From: Nitrosovibrio sp. Nv4
GTDB taxonomy: Bacteria; Pseudomonadota; Gammaproteobacteria; Burkholderiales; Nitrosomonadaceae
NCBI GenBank assembly: GCA_945888885.1
Contig: CAMDAX010000002.1
Span: 1-46,462 of the forward strand
Direction: 5' to 3'
Length of the DNA stretch: 46,462 nt
Each line of letters begins with the position of its first letter. Positions within the stretch are counted from its first letter, which is position 1. Both the position numbers and the translations under genes were made by a program. Below are positions 9,343 through 20,823 of this stretch, piece by piece. Under the pieces are notes generated by a model. It made no database searches. It was not told where the DNA came from and saw only the letters and a program-made list of their open reading frames with translations.

Positions 9343-9807
9343 ATGGAGGGTAGTGTGCCTGAGCAAACCTACAAGCGCATTGATCTCGCAAAGGAGCAAC
9401 TAGAAATAGCCCTTGAGATGTTCCTTCTGCGTCGTAGCTTCATTTCAGCGTTAACCCTTGCCGGTGCCGCTGAAGAGATTTTTGGGCAAGCTCTGATCCA
9501 ATGCGGTGAGAAGACAACATTACAGAATGAATATCCACTAATCGAACCGGTTGAAAATCTTTTCCGGAAAGAACCGTACAAGTGGAGTGAATTCACTGAA
9601 GGAAAGAATCGAGTCCGAAACGCCGCCAAACACATGAAAGATGCGTCGCAGACAATGGTTACTGCCGATATGGAGGATGAAGCCCTTTGGATGATCGTTC
9701 GGACTCTCGACAACCACACACGGCTTGGATTCAAACCAACACCACAGATGCACGAATTTGAAGATTGGTTCAATAAAAATGTAGTAGGGCTGAAACATGA
9801 GGTATAA
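9343..9807 (+). CDS. HEPN-like domain protein (hypothetical)
   Basis: 154 aa, helical, contains RNAAKH (R-x4-H, the HEPN catalytic motif pattern). Start could be the GTG/ATG near 9343-9355. Confidence 0.5.
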   Translation: MEGSVPEQTYKRIDLAKEQLEIALEMFLLRRSFISALTLAGAAEEIFGQALIQCGEKTTLQNEYPLIEPVENLFRKEPYKWSEFTEGKNRVRNAAKHMKDASQTMVTADMEDEALWMIVRTLDNHTRLGFKPTPQMHEFEDWFNKNVVGLKHEV

Positions 9808-9891
9808 CATTGCATTTGAGCCGAATGTTATGAGTCGACATACCTTTTCCTGCTGTGCTCATGCCCTGCGCCGCTCAACGCCGCGTTAGAC
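9802..9891 (+). other. Integron attC-like recombination site
   Basis: GTATAAC at 9802-9808 contains the TAA stop of the upstream ORF; 3' end GCTCAACGCCGC-GTTAGAC (9873-9891) fits the GTTRRRY core; TTGAGC (9816-9821) pairs with GCTCAA (9873-9878). Confidence 0.45.
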
Positions 9892-9926
9892 TCCCCATTC
9901 ACCACCTTACCTCGCAGGGGCCACTC

Positions 9927-10502
9927 GTGAGAATCGTTCTTACTTCCTTCGTACTCCTGAGTGCCCTGGCAGGTTGCGCCTCAATCAAACACACCTCAAA
10001 TGCTCAACAGCCAGTCGGCCAGACAGTACTTGCCGGTGTCGGCGATGTCGTCTTGCGTGTTGACAGGCAACGTGACCTAGAGAACTTTTTCGGGAAGGCT
10101 ACCATATCCGGACGCAAGACAAACGAAGGCTACTCTGAGCTCCGCTTTGCAGGTGTAGAAAGAACCGGTGAAGTTGTGCTGTACCGAAAGGATATGCGCA
10201 TTATTACCAACGAAACAACAATGAGCAGATCACCACTATCCACGATATTTGGTAGCTCCACTACATCAATGAGCGGTGCCTACACGAACTATGGAGGCAC
10301 AGGAACTATCAATGCAAATGCCCAGACGAACTATTCATCCACCATCATCGCGCCAACTAACGACTTTCACGTAGTTGTTCCTGCTGAAACCATCCCTGTG
10401 CGGCTCGCGCCTGGCGAGACAAGATTTCCGATGGAAGGCTACATCATCGAAATCGTCAAAGTAACACCCAATTCTCTTGAATACCGAGTTACAAAGCAAT
10501 GA
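9927..10502 (+). CDS. Putative lipoprotein, hypothetical
   Basis: In-frame GTG at 9927 gives MRIVLTSFVLLSALAGCASIKH with a lipobox; the listed ORF from 9855 adds an unlikely N-terminus overlapping the attC-like site. Confidence 0.6.
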   Translation: MRIVLTSFVLLSALAGCASIKHTSNAQQPVGQTVLAGVGDVVLRVDRQRDLENFFGKATISGRKTNEGYSELRFAGVERTGEVVLYRKDMRIITNETTMSRSPLSTIFGSSTTSMSGAYTNYGGTGTINANAQTNYSSTIIAPTNDFHVVVPAETIPVRLAPGETRFPMEGYIIEIVKVTPNSLEYRVTKQ

Positions 10503-10658
10503 AGACCAAAAACAAAAGAGCAGAAATAAAAGGGGCCGGGGTCAAATTAACCTTATTGACACCCACAAAACTCACCCAAAACTGAGGGAGTCAAGGCGCT
10601 TGCTGAGACTCTAGCAGTGTGATCTTCAAAAGATGCAACTGTGCCGGGTGCTGCTGCG

Positions 10659-12104
10659 CTATATGGATTGTTGAATCGCGTAAGCGCACAGTGCCATCAA
10701 TGCCTGGGGAAAGAGGCCGAATGCGAGTACCGCCAGGCCATTTGCGCTTATCAGCAGCTTGACGTCGCCCGTTGGCAGAATGGGTGCATCAGTTTCGGGT
10801 TCGTCGAAATACATCAATTTGACGATACGCAGATAATAGAATGCACCGACCAGCGAGAATAACACTGCCACCACCGCCAGCCATATGTAACCCGCATTCA
10901 GTACCGCTTGCAACACCGACAGCTTCGCATAAAAACCTACCACCGGTGGAACACCGGCCAGCGAGAACATCAACAACAAAGTAATGAATGCATACCAGGG
11001 ATTACGCCGGTTGAGTCCTTTGAAGTCACTGAGTTTTTCGGCTTCAAATCCTTCCCGTGACAACAGCATGATCATGCCGAAGGTGCCCAGGGTCATCAAT
11101 ACATAAACCACCATGTAGAACATGGATGAGCTGTAGCCGTTTTCATCCCCGCTGATAATCCCCAGCAGCATGAAGCCCATGTGTGAGATGGTGGAATACG
11201 CCAGCATGCGCTTGATATTAGTCTGGGCAATGGCGGCGAGATTGCCGATGATCATGGACATCACCGCCAGAATGATGAGCATTCCCTGCCAGTCTGCCGC
11301 CATCGCCCCCATACCTTCCACCAGCAAGCGCATGACAAAGCCAAATGCTGCCAGCTTGGGTGCCGAGCCGATAAACAGTACGACTGCGGTGGGCGCACCC
11401 TGGTAGACATCCGGTGCCCACATGTGAAACGGCGCTGCGCTCAACTTGAAGCTGATGCCGGCAACGATGAACACCAGTCCCACCACCAGCACCGTATAAT
11501 CAGCCGCGCCACTCTGAATTACCGCAGTGACCTGTGCGACATGGAGGGCGCCAGTGGCACCGTAAACCATGGACATGCCATACAGCAGGAAACCGGAAGC
11601 CAGTGCCCCCAGTATGAAATATTTTATTGCTGCCTCGGTAGCATCCACTGAGTCGCGGCGCAATGCGACCATGGCATAGAGCGAGAGTGACAAAAGTTCC
11701 AGTCCCAAGTAAAGGGTCAGGAAATGGCTGGCGGAAATCATCACCATCATGCCCAGGGTAGCGAACAACGTCAGGCTGAAATACTCGCCGTTGAACATGC
11801 CGCGCACAGCGATATAGCCACGCGAGTACACCAGCACCATGGATACCGTGACATAGGTTAGCAGCTTCAGTATGTCGGCCATGGCATCGTCCACGAACAT
11901 GCCGGAGAAAGTATAAGTTACACCGGGAGCAGAGGTGGCAAAGGTAATCAGCGCGCAACCAAGCAGCGCAACCTGCGCCAGCAGATAAGCGATGTAACGT
12001 CTTTTTTCACCCGCCGCAAGATCGGCCAGCAACACCACGCACACCATTACCAGAAGAAATATCTCCGGATAGGCGGGGGCGAGATCAGGCGGCAAAAAAT
12101 TCAT
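10659..12104 (-). CDS. nuoN: NADH-quinone oxidoreductase subunit N
   Basis: 481-aa antiporter-like subunit at the end of the nuo operon; [17 protein letters not shown]. Confidence 0.95.
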   Translation of the reverse strand: MNFLPPDLAPAYPEIFLLVMVCVVLLADLAAGEKRRYIAYLLAQVALLGCALITFATSAPGVTYTFSGMFVDDAMADILKLLTYVTVSMVLVYSRGYIAVRGMFNGEYFSLTLFATLGMMVMISASHFLTLYLGLELLSLSLYAMVALRRDSVDATEAAIKYFILGALASGFLLYGMSMVYGATGALHVAQVTAVIQSGAADYTVLVVGLVFIVAGISFKLSAAPFHMWAPDVYQGAPTAVVLFIGSAPKLAAFGFVMRLLVEGMGAMAADWQGMLIILAVMSMIIGNLAAIAQTNIKRMLAYSTISHMGFMLLGIISGDENGYSSSMFYMVVYVLMTLGTFGMIMLLSREGFEAEKLSDFKGLNRRNPWYAFITLLLMFSLAGVPPVVGFYAKLSVLQAVLNAGYIWLAVVAVLFSLVGAFYYLRIVKLMYFDEPETDAPILPTGDVKLLISANGLAVLAFGLFPQALMALCAYAIQQSI

Positions 12105-12143
12105 TTATCATCCTCAAATAAAGCAAACCGTATTTCGTTCCAA

Positions 12144-13628
12144 CTACAATTTACCACGGGTCACATGAGCCAGCAGATCATCCACCGTGGCATGCATCAC
12201 TTCTGTCAATGGCAGCGGATAAACTCCCATCCACAGTACTACCGCTGCCAGAATCGTCAGAATAAGAATTTCACGTCGATTGATATCCTTCAGTGCTTCC
12301 ACCCCAGGATTCGCAACCGCACCGAATACCACCCGCTTGTACATCCACAGGGTGTAGGCCGCACCAAAAATCAGCGTAGTGGCAGCAAGGAACGCATACC
12401 AGAAATTTACCTGGATTGCGCCCATGATGACCATGAATTCGCCGACAAAACCGCTGGTGCCGGGCAAACCGGAATTGGCCATGGCAAACAACATGAAAAA
12501 TGCGGCGAATACCGGCATCTTGTTGGCCACCCCGCCATAGTCAGCGATCTGGCGTGAATGCAGCCGGTCATACAACACTCCCACACACAGGAACATCGCA
12601 GCGGAGATGAAGCCATGTGAAATCATCTGTACCATTGCGCCTTCAACCCCATAGGCGTTGAACAGAAAGAAACCCAGGGTGACAAATCCCATGTGGGATA
12701 CCGATGAATAGGCGATGAGTTTCTTCATATCCGCCTGCACCAGCGCGACCAATCCGATATACACCACTGCAATCAGCGACAATGTGATCATCATGCCAGA
12801 GAGATATTGGCTTGCATCTGGCACGATCGGCAGGGAAAAACGCAGAAAGCCGTAACCACCCAGTTTCAGCAATATTGCCGCCAGTACCACCGAACCACCC
12901 GTGGGTGCCTCCACATGCGCGTCTGGCAACCAGGTATGCACTGGCCACATAGGCACTTTCACGGCGAATGCCAACAGGAAGGCGATAAATATCAGAATCT
13001 GTGGTGCCAGCGGCAGCGGCAGCTTGTGATAATCCAGTATCGAGAAACTGCCGCCGGAAACCGTGTAGAGATAAATGAATGCTATCAGCATCAGCAAGGA
13101 TCCCATCAGCGTGTAGAGAAAGAATTTAATTGCCGCATACACGCGATTGGGGCCGCCCCAAATACCAATAATGAGAAACATCGGGATCAGCGAGGCCTCC
13201 CAGAACACGTAAAACAGAATCGCATCGAGCGAGGAAAATACGCCGTTGACGATGCCGGACATGATCAGAAGCGCCCCCATATACTGCGACACCCGGTTGT
13301 TTATCACCTGCCACCCGGCCATGACCACCAGCGGCGTGGTAAAGCAGTTAAGCAGAATCAGCGGCATGGCGATCCCATCTACACCCAGATGGTAATGAAT
13401 GTTGAAGCGCTCGATCCAGGGGTGATACTCGACAAACTGCATGGCGCCCATCAGCGGGTCGAAGTAGCAATAAAGCGGGATCGCTACCAGCAGGCCCGTT
13501 ACCGATCCAACGAGCGCCAGCCACCTTGCCAGCTGAGCATTACGGTCGCTGCCAGTGGCGAGCACCGCGATGCCGGCAAGAATGGGCAGCCAGATAATCA
13601 GACTTAACAGCGGGAAACCAAACGACAT
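12144..13628 (-). CDS. nuoM: NADH-quinone oxidoreductase subunit M
   Basis: 494 aa; FYVFWEASLIPMFLIIGIWGG, WLPDAHVEAPTGGSV. Confidence 0.97.
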   Translation of the reverse strand: MSFGFPLLSLIIWLPILAGIAVLATGSDRNAQLARWLALVGSVTGLLVAIPLYCYFDPLMGAMQFVEYHPWIERFNIHYHLGVDGIAMPLILLNCFTTPLVVMAGWQVINNRVSQYMGALLIMSGIVNGVFSSLDAILFYVFWEASLIPMFLIIGIWGGPNRVYAAIKFFLYTLMGSLLMLIAFIYLYTVSGGSFSILDYHKLPLPLAPQILIFIAFLLAFAVKVPMWPVHTWLPDAHVEAPTGGSVVLAAILLKLGGYGFLRFSLPIVPDASQYLSGMMITLSLIAVVYIGLVALVQADMKKLIAYSSVSHMGFVTLGFFLFNAYGVEGAMVQMISHGFISAAMFLCVGVLYDRLHSRQIADYGGVANKMPVFAAFFMLFAMANSGLPGTSGFVGEFMVIMGAIQVNFWYAFLAATTLIFGAAYTLWMYKRVVFGAVANPGVEALKDINRREILILTILAAVVLWMGVYPLPLTEVMHATVDDLLAHVTRGKL

Positions 13629-13713
13629 GTCTATTCCGTTATATGCGTTAGCGCGTACGTAGGCAGCATGTGGAGTAGCAACATGCTGCCCCCCACGGTT
13701 TTGCAGCTCATTC

Positions 13714-15669
13714 TCATGCGGGGAGCAACCAAAAACTCATCAATACGAACACACCGACGATCATGGTAAATGCGTAATGATAGATATAGCCTGACTGGAA
13801 GCGGCGCACCAGCATGGCGCTCCAACTAACCACCCGCGCTGCACCGTTGACAAAGAATCCATCTATCACTTTTACATCGCCGAATTTCCACAGCCCACCA
13901 CCAAGTGCGCGCGCGCCACCAGCGAAAAGCCATGAGTAAAATTCGTCAATAAAATATTTACGTTCAAGCAAGGTATAAAACGGCCCGGCGATTTGCTTTA
14001 GTTTCTCTGGCAAATCGGTTCTCACCCTATACAGGTACCAAGCGGTAAAAATTCCACCTGTGGAAAGCCAGAATGGCGCGGTAGTGAGCGCATGGGTCAT
14101 CATCCCCCCTATTCCGTGAAATTCCGCCGCCATTTGTGCAACTGCTCCATGCTGCGATGCAATCTGTATGCTGTCACCAAAATAGCCTTCAAACAGCATC
14201 GGTCCGATCAACCAGCCTGCACCGACGGTGGGGATTGCCAGAATGATAAGCGGCAGGGTCACTACCCAGGGCGATTCGTGCAAGTGCTCCTCGGTGTGAT
14301 GATCCATGCGTGGCTTACCATGGAAAGTCATGAACAGCAGGCGGAAAGTATAAAACGCTGTGATGAACACGGTAGACAGTACGCAAAAATAGGCAAAACC
14401 AGCACCGGGAATATTGGCAAAATGCACCGCTTCAATGATGGCATCTTTGGAAAAGAATCCGGAGAAACCGGGCACCCCGGCGCTTGCCAGTGCCGCCATG
14501 AACATGGTCCAGTATGTAATAGGCATGTATTTTTTGAGTCCGCCCATTTTTCGCATATCCTGTTCGTGATGCATGGCGATGATTACCGAACCCGCGCCCA
14601 GAAACAGTACTGCCTTGAAAAACGCGTGGGTCATCAGGTGGAATACCGCCACCGAATAAGCCGATGCACCCAATGCTACCGTCATGTAACCCAGTTGTGA
14701 TAAGGTGGAATACGCCACCACCCGTTTAATGTCATTCTGCACAATTGCTACCAGCGCCATGGACAACGTGGTAATTCCGCCGATTACCAATATCACCGTT
14801 AGCGCGGTCTCGGATAACTCAAACAGCGGCGACATGCGCGCCACCATGAAAATACCTGCGGTCACCATGGTGGCGGCGTGGATCAACGCGGAAATTGGTG
14901 TTGGCCCTTCCATCGAATCCGGCAGCCACACATGCAACGGGAACTGCGCAGATTTTCCCATCGCACCAATGAACAGCAGAATGCACGTCACCGACATCAG
15001 CATCCACGGCGAACCGGGAATGATTTCAACTGTCTGGCTTGCGATCTGTGGCGCATGCGCGAATACCGCCGCATAATCCAGCGTACCAAAATACATCAGC
15101 ACCATGCCAATGCCGAGGAGGAAGCCAAAATCGCCGACGCGATTGACCAGAAAGGCCTTCATGTTGGCATAGACCGCTGTCGGGCGGGTATACCAGAAAC
15201 CGATCAGTAAATAGGAAACCAGTCCCACCGCTTCCCAGCCAAAGAAAAGCTGCAGAAAATTATTGGCCATCACCAGCATCAGCATCGAAAAGGTAAAGAG
15301 CGAGATATAGCTGAAAAACCGCTGGTAGCCAGGATCATCGCGCATATAACCGATGGTGTAGACATGCACCATTAAGGACACAAAACTCACCACCACCATC
15401 ATCGTGGCTGAAAGCTGGTCAATCAGAAAACCAATTTCAAAGCGGGTGTCGCCAGAGGTCATCCAGGTATAAACGCTACCGTTATAGACATTGCCTTGCA
15501 ACACATCCATGAAGACCGTAACCGACGCGGCCACACACACGAGCATTAGCGCAATGGTGATGCGATGACTCAAAGCCGGGCCAATCACACGGCCCAATAG
15601 ACCGGCGATAAGTGCCCCTGCCAGCGGTGCCAGCGGAACCAGTAAATAAAGTTTCTGCATCTCTGTCAT
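13714..15669 (-). CDS. nuoL: NADH-quinone oxidoreductase subunit L
   Basis: 651 aa; FFGWEAVGLVSYLLIGFW, WLPDSMEGPTPISALIHAATMVTAG. Confidence 0.97.
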   Translation of the reverse strand: MTEMQKLYLLVPLAPLAGALIAGLLGRVIGPALSHRITIALMLVCVAASVTVFMDVLQGNVYNGSVYTWMTSGDTRFEIGFLIDQLSATMMVVVSFVSLMVHVYTIGYMRDDPGYQRFFSYISLFTFSMLMLVMANNFLQLFFGWEAVGLVSYLLIGFWYTRPTAVYANMKAFLVNRVGDFGFLLGIGMVLMYFGTLDYAAVFAHAPQIASQTVEIIPGSPWMLMSVTCILLFIGAMGKSAQFPLHVWLPDSMEGPTPISALIHAATMVTAGIFMVARMSPLFELSETALTVILVIGGITTLSMALVAIVQNDIKRVVAYSTLSQLGYMTVALGASAYSVAVFHLMTHAFFKAVLFLGAGSVIIAMHHEQDMRKMGGLKKYMPITYWTMFMAALASAGVPGFSGFFSKDAIIEAVHFANIPGAGFAYFCVLSTVFITAFYTFRLLFMTFHGKPRMDHHTEEHLHESPWVVTLPLIILAIPTVGAGWLIGPMLFEGYFGDSIQIASQHGAVAQMAAEFHGIGGMMTHALTTAPFWLSTGGIFTAWYLYRVRTDLPEKLKQIAGPFYTLLERKYFIDEFYSWLFAGGARALGGGLWKFGDVKVIDGFFVNGAARVVSWSAMLVRRFQSGYIYHYAFTMIVGVFVLMSFWLLPA

Positions 15670-15727
15670 GAAATCCGGTTATTAGTTCTGGATTGCCAAT
15701 GCAGTTCCTGTTTTCCAATCCATGAAA

Positions 15728-16033
15728 CTATCCTTTGAGTTTATTCAGGTCATCCACATTGATGGTGCGCAGGTTGCGGAACAGCACCACCAATATCGCC
15801 AGACCAATGGCAGACTCTGCTGCCGCCACGGTCAGTATAAAAAATACGAAAATCTGCCCCGATACGTCTTGCAAATAATGCGAGAACGCAACGAAATTCA
15901 TGTTTACTGCCAGCAACATTAACTCGATCGCCATCAGCAGGATGATTACGTTCTTCCTGTTGAGGAAAATGCCGACAACACTGATGGCGAACAAAATCGC
16001 ACCAAGCACCAAGTAATGGGATAACGACACCAA
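15728..16033 (-). CDS. nuoK: NADH-quinone oxidoreductase subunit K
   Basis: 101 aa; [27 protein letters not shown]. Confidence 0.96.
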   Translation of the reverse strand: MVSLSHYLVLGAILFAISVVGIFLNRKNVIILLMAIELMLLAVNMNFVAFSHYLQDVSGQIFVFFILTVAAAESAIGLAILVVLFRNLRTINVDDLNKLKG

Positions 16034-16078
16034 GTTAACTGCCCCTTTTTAGGACCACATCAAACACAATAATAATCA

Positions 16079-16684
16079 TTATTCTTTCTTCTCGGATGGC
16101 ATCGATACCATCCGTACCCGGTCTGCGCGCTTGACTGCCACTTGTTGTGCCGGATCAAGAAATTTGGTACCGGTACGATGGCGCAGAGTCAATGCGATCG
16201 CAGCAACTATCGCCACCAGCAGAATCACCGCCGCCAGTTCAAATGCATAAACATATTCGGTGTAAATCAAACGACCCAGCTCCTTGGTGTTGCTATAATC
16301 AGCGGCACGCGCTGCTGGTGTGGGCATTTGGTCAAGGCTGAACTGCTTACCCATCACCACAATGGCCATCTCGGCCGCCATCACCAGTGCCAGCAATGCG
16401 CCAAATGGAAACCATCTCCAAAAGCCCTTACGCAGATGTTCGAGATTGATATCCAGCATCATCACCACAAACAGGAACAGCACCATTACCGCCCCCACAT
16501 ACACCAGCACCAGGGTGATAGCGAGAAATTCCGCTTCCAGCAGCAACCATAGTCCGGCACAAGTAAAAAAAGCCAGTACCAACAGCAATGCTGCATGCAC
16601 CGGATTACGGGCGGTAATGACACCCAATGCGGATGCCACCAGCACTGTCGCAAAAAAATAGAAAATTATGTCCTGAAAACCCAT
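16079..16684 (-). CDS. nuoJ: NADH-quinone oxidoreductase subunit J
   Basis: 201 aa; ARNPVHAALLLVLAFFTCAGLWLLLEAEFLAITLVLVYVGAVMVLFLFVVMMLD. Confidence 0.96.
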   Translation of the reverse strand: MGFQDIIFYFFATVLVASALGVITARNPVHAALLLVLAFFTCAGLWLLLEAEFLAITLVLVYVGAVMVLFLFVVMMLDINLEHLRKGFWRWFPFGALLALVMAAEMAIVVMGKQFSLDQMPTPAARAADYSNTKELGRLIYTEYVYAFELAAVILLVAIVAAIALTLRHRTGTKFLDPAQQVAVKRADRVRMVSMPSEKKE

Positions 16685-16703
16685 ATGTGCCTAATAACAA
16701 GAT

Positions 16704-17192
16704 TCATCGATAGCTTGCATCTGCTTCCCTGTCTTTCGCTATCTGGTCTTCATGCCGATCTCCCACCGCCAGCAGCATCTGCTTGGTATAAATCAGGTCG
16801 CCACGTTTCTCGCCGTGGTATTCCAGAATGCGGGTCTCAACAATCGAATCCACTGGGCAGGATTCCTCACAGAAGCCACAGAATATGCACTTGGTCAAAT
16901 CGATGTCGTAACGCGTGGTGCGCCGGGTTCCGTCATCACGTTGCTCGGATTCAATGGTGATCGCCAGCGCCGGACATACCGCCTCACACAGCTTGCAGGC
17001 AATGCAGCGCTCTTCTCCATTGGGATAGCGGCGCAGCGCATGAAGACCGCGAAAACGAGGTGATTGCGGCGTTTTTTCTTCAGGAAAATGCACCGTGATT
17101 TTACGCGCGAACATGTAGCGTCCGGTAAGCATCATTCCCTTGAGCAGCTCAAACAGCAGGAAAGTGCGGAAAAAATCTTTAATCCGGTTCAT
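16704..17192 (-). CDS. nuoI: NADH-quinone oxidoreductase subunit I (2x[4Fe-4S])
   Basis: [12 protein letters not shown] and [12 protein letters not shown] motifs; start taken at ATG 17192 ([10 protein letters not shown]), the listed ORF extends to 17219. Confidence 0.96.
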   Translation of the reverse strand: MNRIKDFFRTFLLFELLKGMMLTGRYMFARKITVHFPEEKTPQSPRFRGLHALRRYPNGEERCIACKLCEAVCPALAITIESEQRDDGTRRTTRYDIDLTKCIFCGFCEESCPVDSIVETRILEYHGEKRGDLIYTKQMLLAVGDRHEDQIAKDREADASYR

Positions 17193-17206
17193 GGCATTCT
17201 CCTGTC

Positions 17207-18310
17207 TCAGTGAAACCACAGATTAAGCGGGAACGCATTCAGAAACGATGGCGGAAGTTGCATCACCGCACCCAGCAGAACGATCCAAACCAGGGTAATC
17301 GGAATAAACACCTTCCATCCAAGACGCATAATCTGGTCGTAGCGATAACGCGGAAAAGTAGCGCGGAACCAGAGAAAAAAGAACAGCAGAAATGCTATCT
17401 TCAACAGTAGCCAGATAAAACCCGGGATCAGGGTAAACGGCGCGATGTTGAACGGTGGCAACCACCCACCTAGAAATATGAGGCTGGCAAGCGTTGCCAC
17501 CAGAATCATATTGGCGTATTCCGCCAGAAAAAATACCGTAAAAGCCATGCCGGAATATTCAACATGGAAGCCAGCAACGATTTCTGACTCACCTTCAGCT
17601 ACATCGAACGGAGCACGATTGGTCTCTGCTACGCCAGAAATGAAATACACCAGAAACATAGGGAACAGCGGGATCAGATACCAGTTGATAAAACTGCCAC
17701 CCTCCTGACCCTTGACGATATCACCCAGGTTAAGGCTATGCGACATCATCAGCACACACACCAGCGCAAAACCCATCGCCAGTTCGTATGAAACCACCTG
17801 CGCAGCAGAACGCATGGCCCCGAGAAATGCATATTTGGAATTGGATGCCCAGCCCGCAATAATGATGCCGTAAACACCCATGGAGGTCATGGCCAGAATA
17901 TAAAGCAGGCCAGCATTGATGTCCGCCAGCACCATTTCCGGAGAGAATGGCACAACGGCCCACGCCGCCAGCGCTGGTGTGATAGTCAGTATTGGTGCCA
18001 ATATGAACAGAAATTTGTTGGCACCGTTGGGAATGATGATTTCCTTCATCAGCGCCTTGACCGCGTCGGCGATGGGTTGCCCCCAACCAGCCAGCCACGG
18101 AATACCAAAGAACGTCACGCGGTTAGGCCCAACACGAATCTGCATGAAAGCAATAATCTTGCGCTCTGCCAGCGTGAGATAAGCCACACCAAGCAATAGC
18201 GGCAGCACAATGGCGACAATTAGCACCAGATTTTTTGTCAGGGAAAACAGAGCAGGCCCCCACTCGGCGCCAAAGAACTGCCCAAATAATTGTTGCGCGT
18301 ATTCCATCAA
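17207..18310 (-). CDS. nuoH: NADH-quinone oxidoreductase subunit H
   Basis: 367 aa; [44 protein letters not shown]. Confidence 0.97.
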   Translation of the reverse strand: MMEYAQQLFGQFFGAEWGPALFSLTKNLVLIVAIVLPLLLGVAYLTLAERKIIAFMQIRVGPNRVTFFGIPWLAGWGQPIADAVKALMKEIIIPNGANKFLFILAPILTITPALAAWAVVPFSPEMVLADINAGLLYILAMTSMGVYGIIIAGWASNSKYAFLGAMRSAAQVVSYELAMGFALVCVLMMSHSLNLGDIVKGQEGGSFINWYLIPLFPMFLVYFISGVAETNRAPFDVAEGESEIVAGFHVEYSGMAFTVFFLAEYANMILVATLASLIFLGGWLPPFNIAPFTLIPGFIWLLLKIAFLLFFFLWFRATFPRYRYDQIMRLGWKVFIPITLVWIVLLGAVMQLPPSFLNAFPLNLWFH

Positions 18311-18329
18311 TAAACCCTGGATTCCACCA

Positions 18330-20741
18330 TCACAATCTCTCTACCATAATTTCACCAAACATCGCGCCCAAGGTTGCAGTCAGCGGATGGGCCGAAGCCA
18401 CACGTACACAGTTGGCAGGTAGTTTGTCGTCACGAGCTGCCGGCAACAGCGCTTCACCGTCACCTTGCTTCACTTTAATCATGTCCCCTGCTTGCACGCC
18501 GAGTCTGTCCAGTAATGCGCCCGGCATGGATGCCAGCGGCGCCATAGCATCATGCGTGCGCTGCAGCGATTCAGCACGGCGTACGATAGGATCCGCTTGA
18601 TATATTGGAACTTCACCAATACGCTGGAGTCCTTCGCTCACCTGTCCAATCTCACCAACGGCAAAGCTACCCAGCCTATTGCTCAGTTGAGTACTGACGT
18701 CGCTGCCAGCGAGAAAAATCTCCGCCCGCACTTGCTCTGGTGTCTCATAATCGAAACCATCAAGTTGCAGCAGATTGCCGAGTACCCGCAGTATCTTCCA
18801 CGCTGGGCGTGCATCGCCCAAGGGTGCCACGACTCCGTTAAAACTCTGTACACGACCTTCGGTGTTGATAAAAGTACCGGAAGTCTCGGTAAATGGTGCG
18901 ATTGGCAGCAGCACGTCAGCATAATCGACACTGGCGACATGCTTTTTATAGGCGCTCATCATCACTACCAGCTCCGCGGCTGCCAATGTTTTCATCGCCT
19001 GTTGCGGGTTGTAACTGTCGAACTCCGGTTCCAGATTCATCAATACGAAAGCGCGGCATGGTTCGGCAATTGGAATGGCGCTCATCCCCAGCATTTGCGA
19101 AGCGTTACTACCATTTGCTCCGACTTGACTGGAACCACTGATTCCCACAGCACCCGGCCCAGGTACTGCTCCGGCAAGATACGCACCAACACTGTTGGCG
19201 GCCTCTCCCAGTACACCGAAACTCGTTTCTGCAATTTGCGCGATATGTTGCGCCAGCATATGAATATCTGCATATTGCGGATGATGTTGCGCCAAATTGC
19301 CGAGGAAAATAGCAGCCGGCTTGTTGTCGATGAGGCTGGCGGCGATCGCGCGTGCGGTATCAGTCACGCTGATGCTGCTTACCGTATCCTTCAAGGTGGC
19401 AGGAATCTCTGTCGCTTTCAATTCGGCAGCAGCTTTCAGAACCTGTGCCAGCATTGCAGCCATCGCAGCGGGGGCAACGACAACTTGATTAGTTACCTTT
19501 GTGAGCAGATCATCGCTGACTGGGTTAATCAGATTTAAATGGGCGCCCTGCTTCACCGCCTGGCGTAGACGCTGCGCAATAAGAGGGTGATCCTTGCGCA
19601 GCGTGCTGCCGATGACCAGCGCCGATTTCAATTGCGAGATCTCGGCAATTTTCATCCCCAGCCAAGGTGAACCTTGTAGATGACTGTCGGCACGAAAATC
19701 GGACTGGCGCAGGCGATGATCGACATTTCCACTACCCAGGCCCCGTATCAGTTTCTGCAGCAGATAAAGCTCTTCCAAGGTGCTGTGCGGGGAAGCCAGC
19801 GCGCCAATACTCTGTGCCCCGTGTTGTTCCTGCGCCGTTTTTAGTCCGTTAGCAACGAACTCCAATGCGGTATGCCAGTCGCATTCCTGCCACTGGCCAT
19901 CACGCTTTATCATCGGTGTGGTTAAACGCTCCTCCGAATTAAGTCCTTCGTAGGAAAAACGATCCTTATCCGAGAGCCAGCATTCGTTGATCTCCTCATT
20001 CTCGCGCGGCAATACGCGCATTACGCGATTCAACTTTATTTGTACCACCAGATTGGAACCGAGACCGCAATGCGGGCTCACGGACTTCCGGCGCGACAAT
20101 TCCCAAATGCGGGCAGAATAGCGGAACGGTTTGCTGACTAATGCACCCACCGGACAGAGATCAATCATGTTGCCAGACAACTCCGAATCTACTGTACTGT
20201 CGACAAACGTCAGAATTTCAGCATGTTCACCGCGACCAGCTACGCCCAGTTCCATAACGCCGGCGATTTCCTGGCCGAAGCGTACGCAGCGAGTGCAGAG
20301 GATGCAACGAGTCATGTCGGTGGAAATCAGCGGCCCCAGATTCTTGTTTACTACCACACGCTTGGGTTCCGTATAACGTGATGCGCTTGCGCCGTAACCA
20401 ACCGCCAAGTCTTGCAATTGGCATTCACCACCCTGGTCGCAAATGGGACAATCCAGTGGATGATTGATGAGTAGAAATTCCATCTGGCCTTTTTGTGACG
20501 CTACTGCCATTGCGGAATGGGTGGACACTTTCATGCCCTCCACCGCAGGGGTAGAACAGGCAGGCAAGGGCTTGGGTGCCTTCTCTACCTGTACCAGGCA
20601 CATACGACAGTTGGCCGCGATCGATAGCTTCTTGTGATAGCAGAAATACGGAATATAAATGCCTAATTGGGTGGCGCCGTCCATGACGGTGCCACCTGTG
20701 GGCACGGATACCTGTTTGCCATCGATCTCAATATTGGTCAT
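18330..20741 (-). CDS. nuoG: NADH-quinone oxidoreductase subunit G
   Basis: 803 aa; N-terminal 2Fe-2S/4Fe-4S ligands ([48 protein letters not shown]). Confidence 0.96.
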   Translation of the reverse strand: MTNIEIDGKQVSVPTGGTVMDGATQLGIYIPYFCYHKKLSIAANCRMCLVQVEKAPKPLPACSTPAVEGMKVSTHSAMAVASQKGQMEFLLINHPLDCPICDQGGECQLQDLAVGYGASASRYTEPKRVVVNKNLGPLISTDMTRCILCTRCVRFGQEIAGVMELGVAGRGEHAEILTFVDSTVDSELSGNMIDLCPVGALVSKPFRYSARIWELSRRKSVSPHCGLGSNLVVQIKLNRVMRVLPRENEEINECWLSDKDRFSYEGLNSEERLTTPMIKRDGQWQECDWHTALEFVANGLKTAQEQHGAQSIGALASPHSTLEELYLLQKLIRGLGSGNVDHRLRQSDFRADSHLQGSPWLGMKIAEISQLKSALVIGSTLRKDHPLIAQRLRQAVKQGAHLNLINPVSDDLLTKVTNQVVVAPAAMAAMLAQVLKAAAELKATEIPATLKDTVSSISVTDTARAIAASLIDNKPAAIFLGNLAQHHPQYADIHMLAQHIAQIAETSFGVLGEAANSVGAYLAGAVPGPGAVGISGSSQVGANGSNASQMLGMSAIPIAEPCRAFVLMNLEPEFDSYNPQQAMKTLAAAELVVMMSAYKKHVASVDYADVLLPIAPFTETSGTFINTEGRVQSFNGVVAPLGDARPAWKILRVLGNLLQLDGFDYETPEQVRAEIFLAGSDVSTQLSNRLGSFAVGEIGQVSEGLQRIGEVPIYQADPIVRRAESLQRTHDAMAPLASMPGALLDRLGVQAGDMIKVKQGDGEALLPAARDDKLPANCVRVASAHPLTATLGAMFGEIMVERL

Positions 20742-20823
20742 TGGATACGAACTCTTGAATTAATCACGAATGAACACGAATAAAACGAGGAAGCCCAATT
20801 TACTTTATTGGTGAGTATCTGGG

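Noticed and set aside
12807-13607. 266-aa plus-strand ORF antisense to nuoM
   Set aside because: Antisense shadow of a strongly coding gene; His/Gln/Arg-rich low-plausibility translation.
18552-19538. 328-aa plus-strand ORF antisense to nuoG
   Set aside because: Antisense shadow; no recognisable domain and nuoG is unambiguous.
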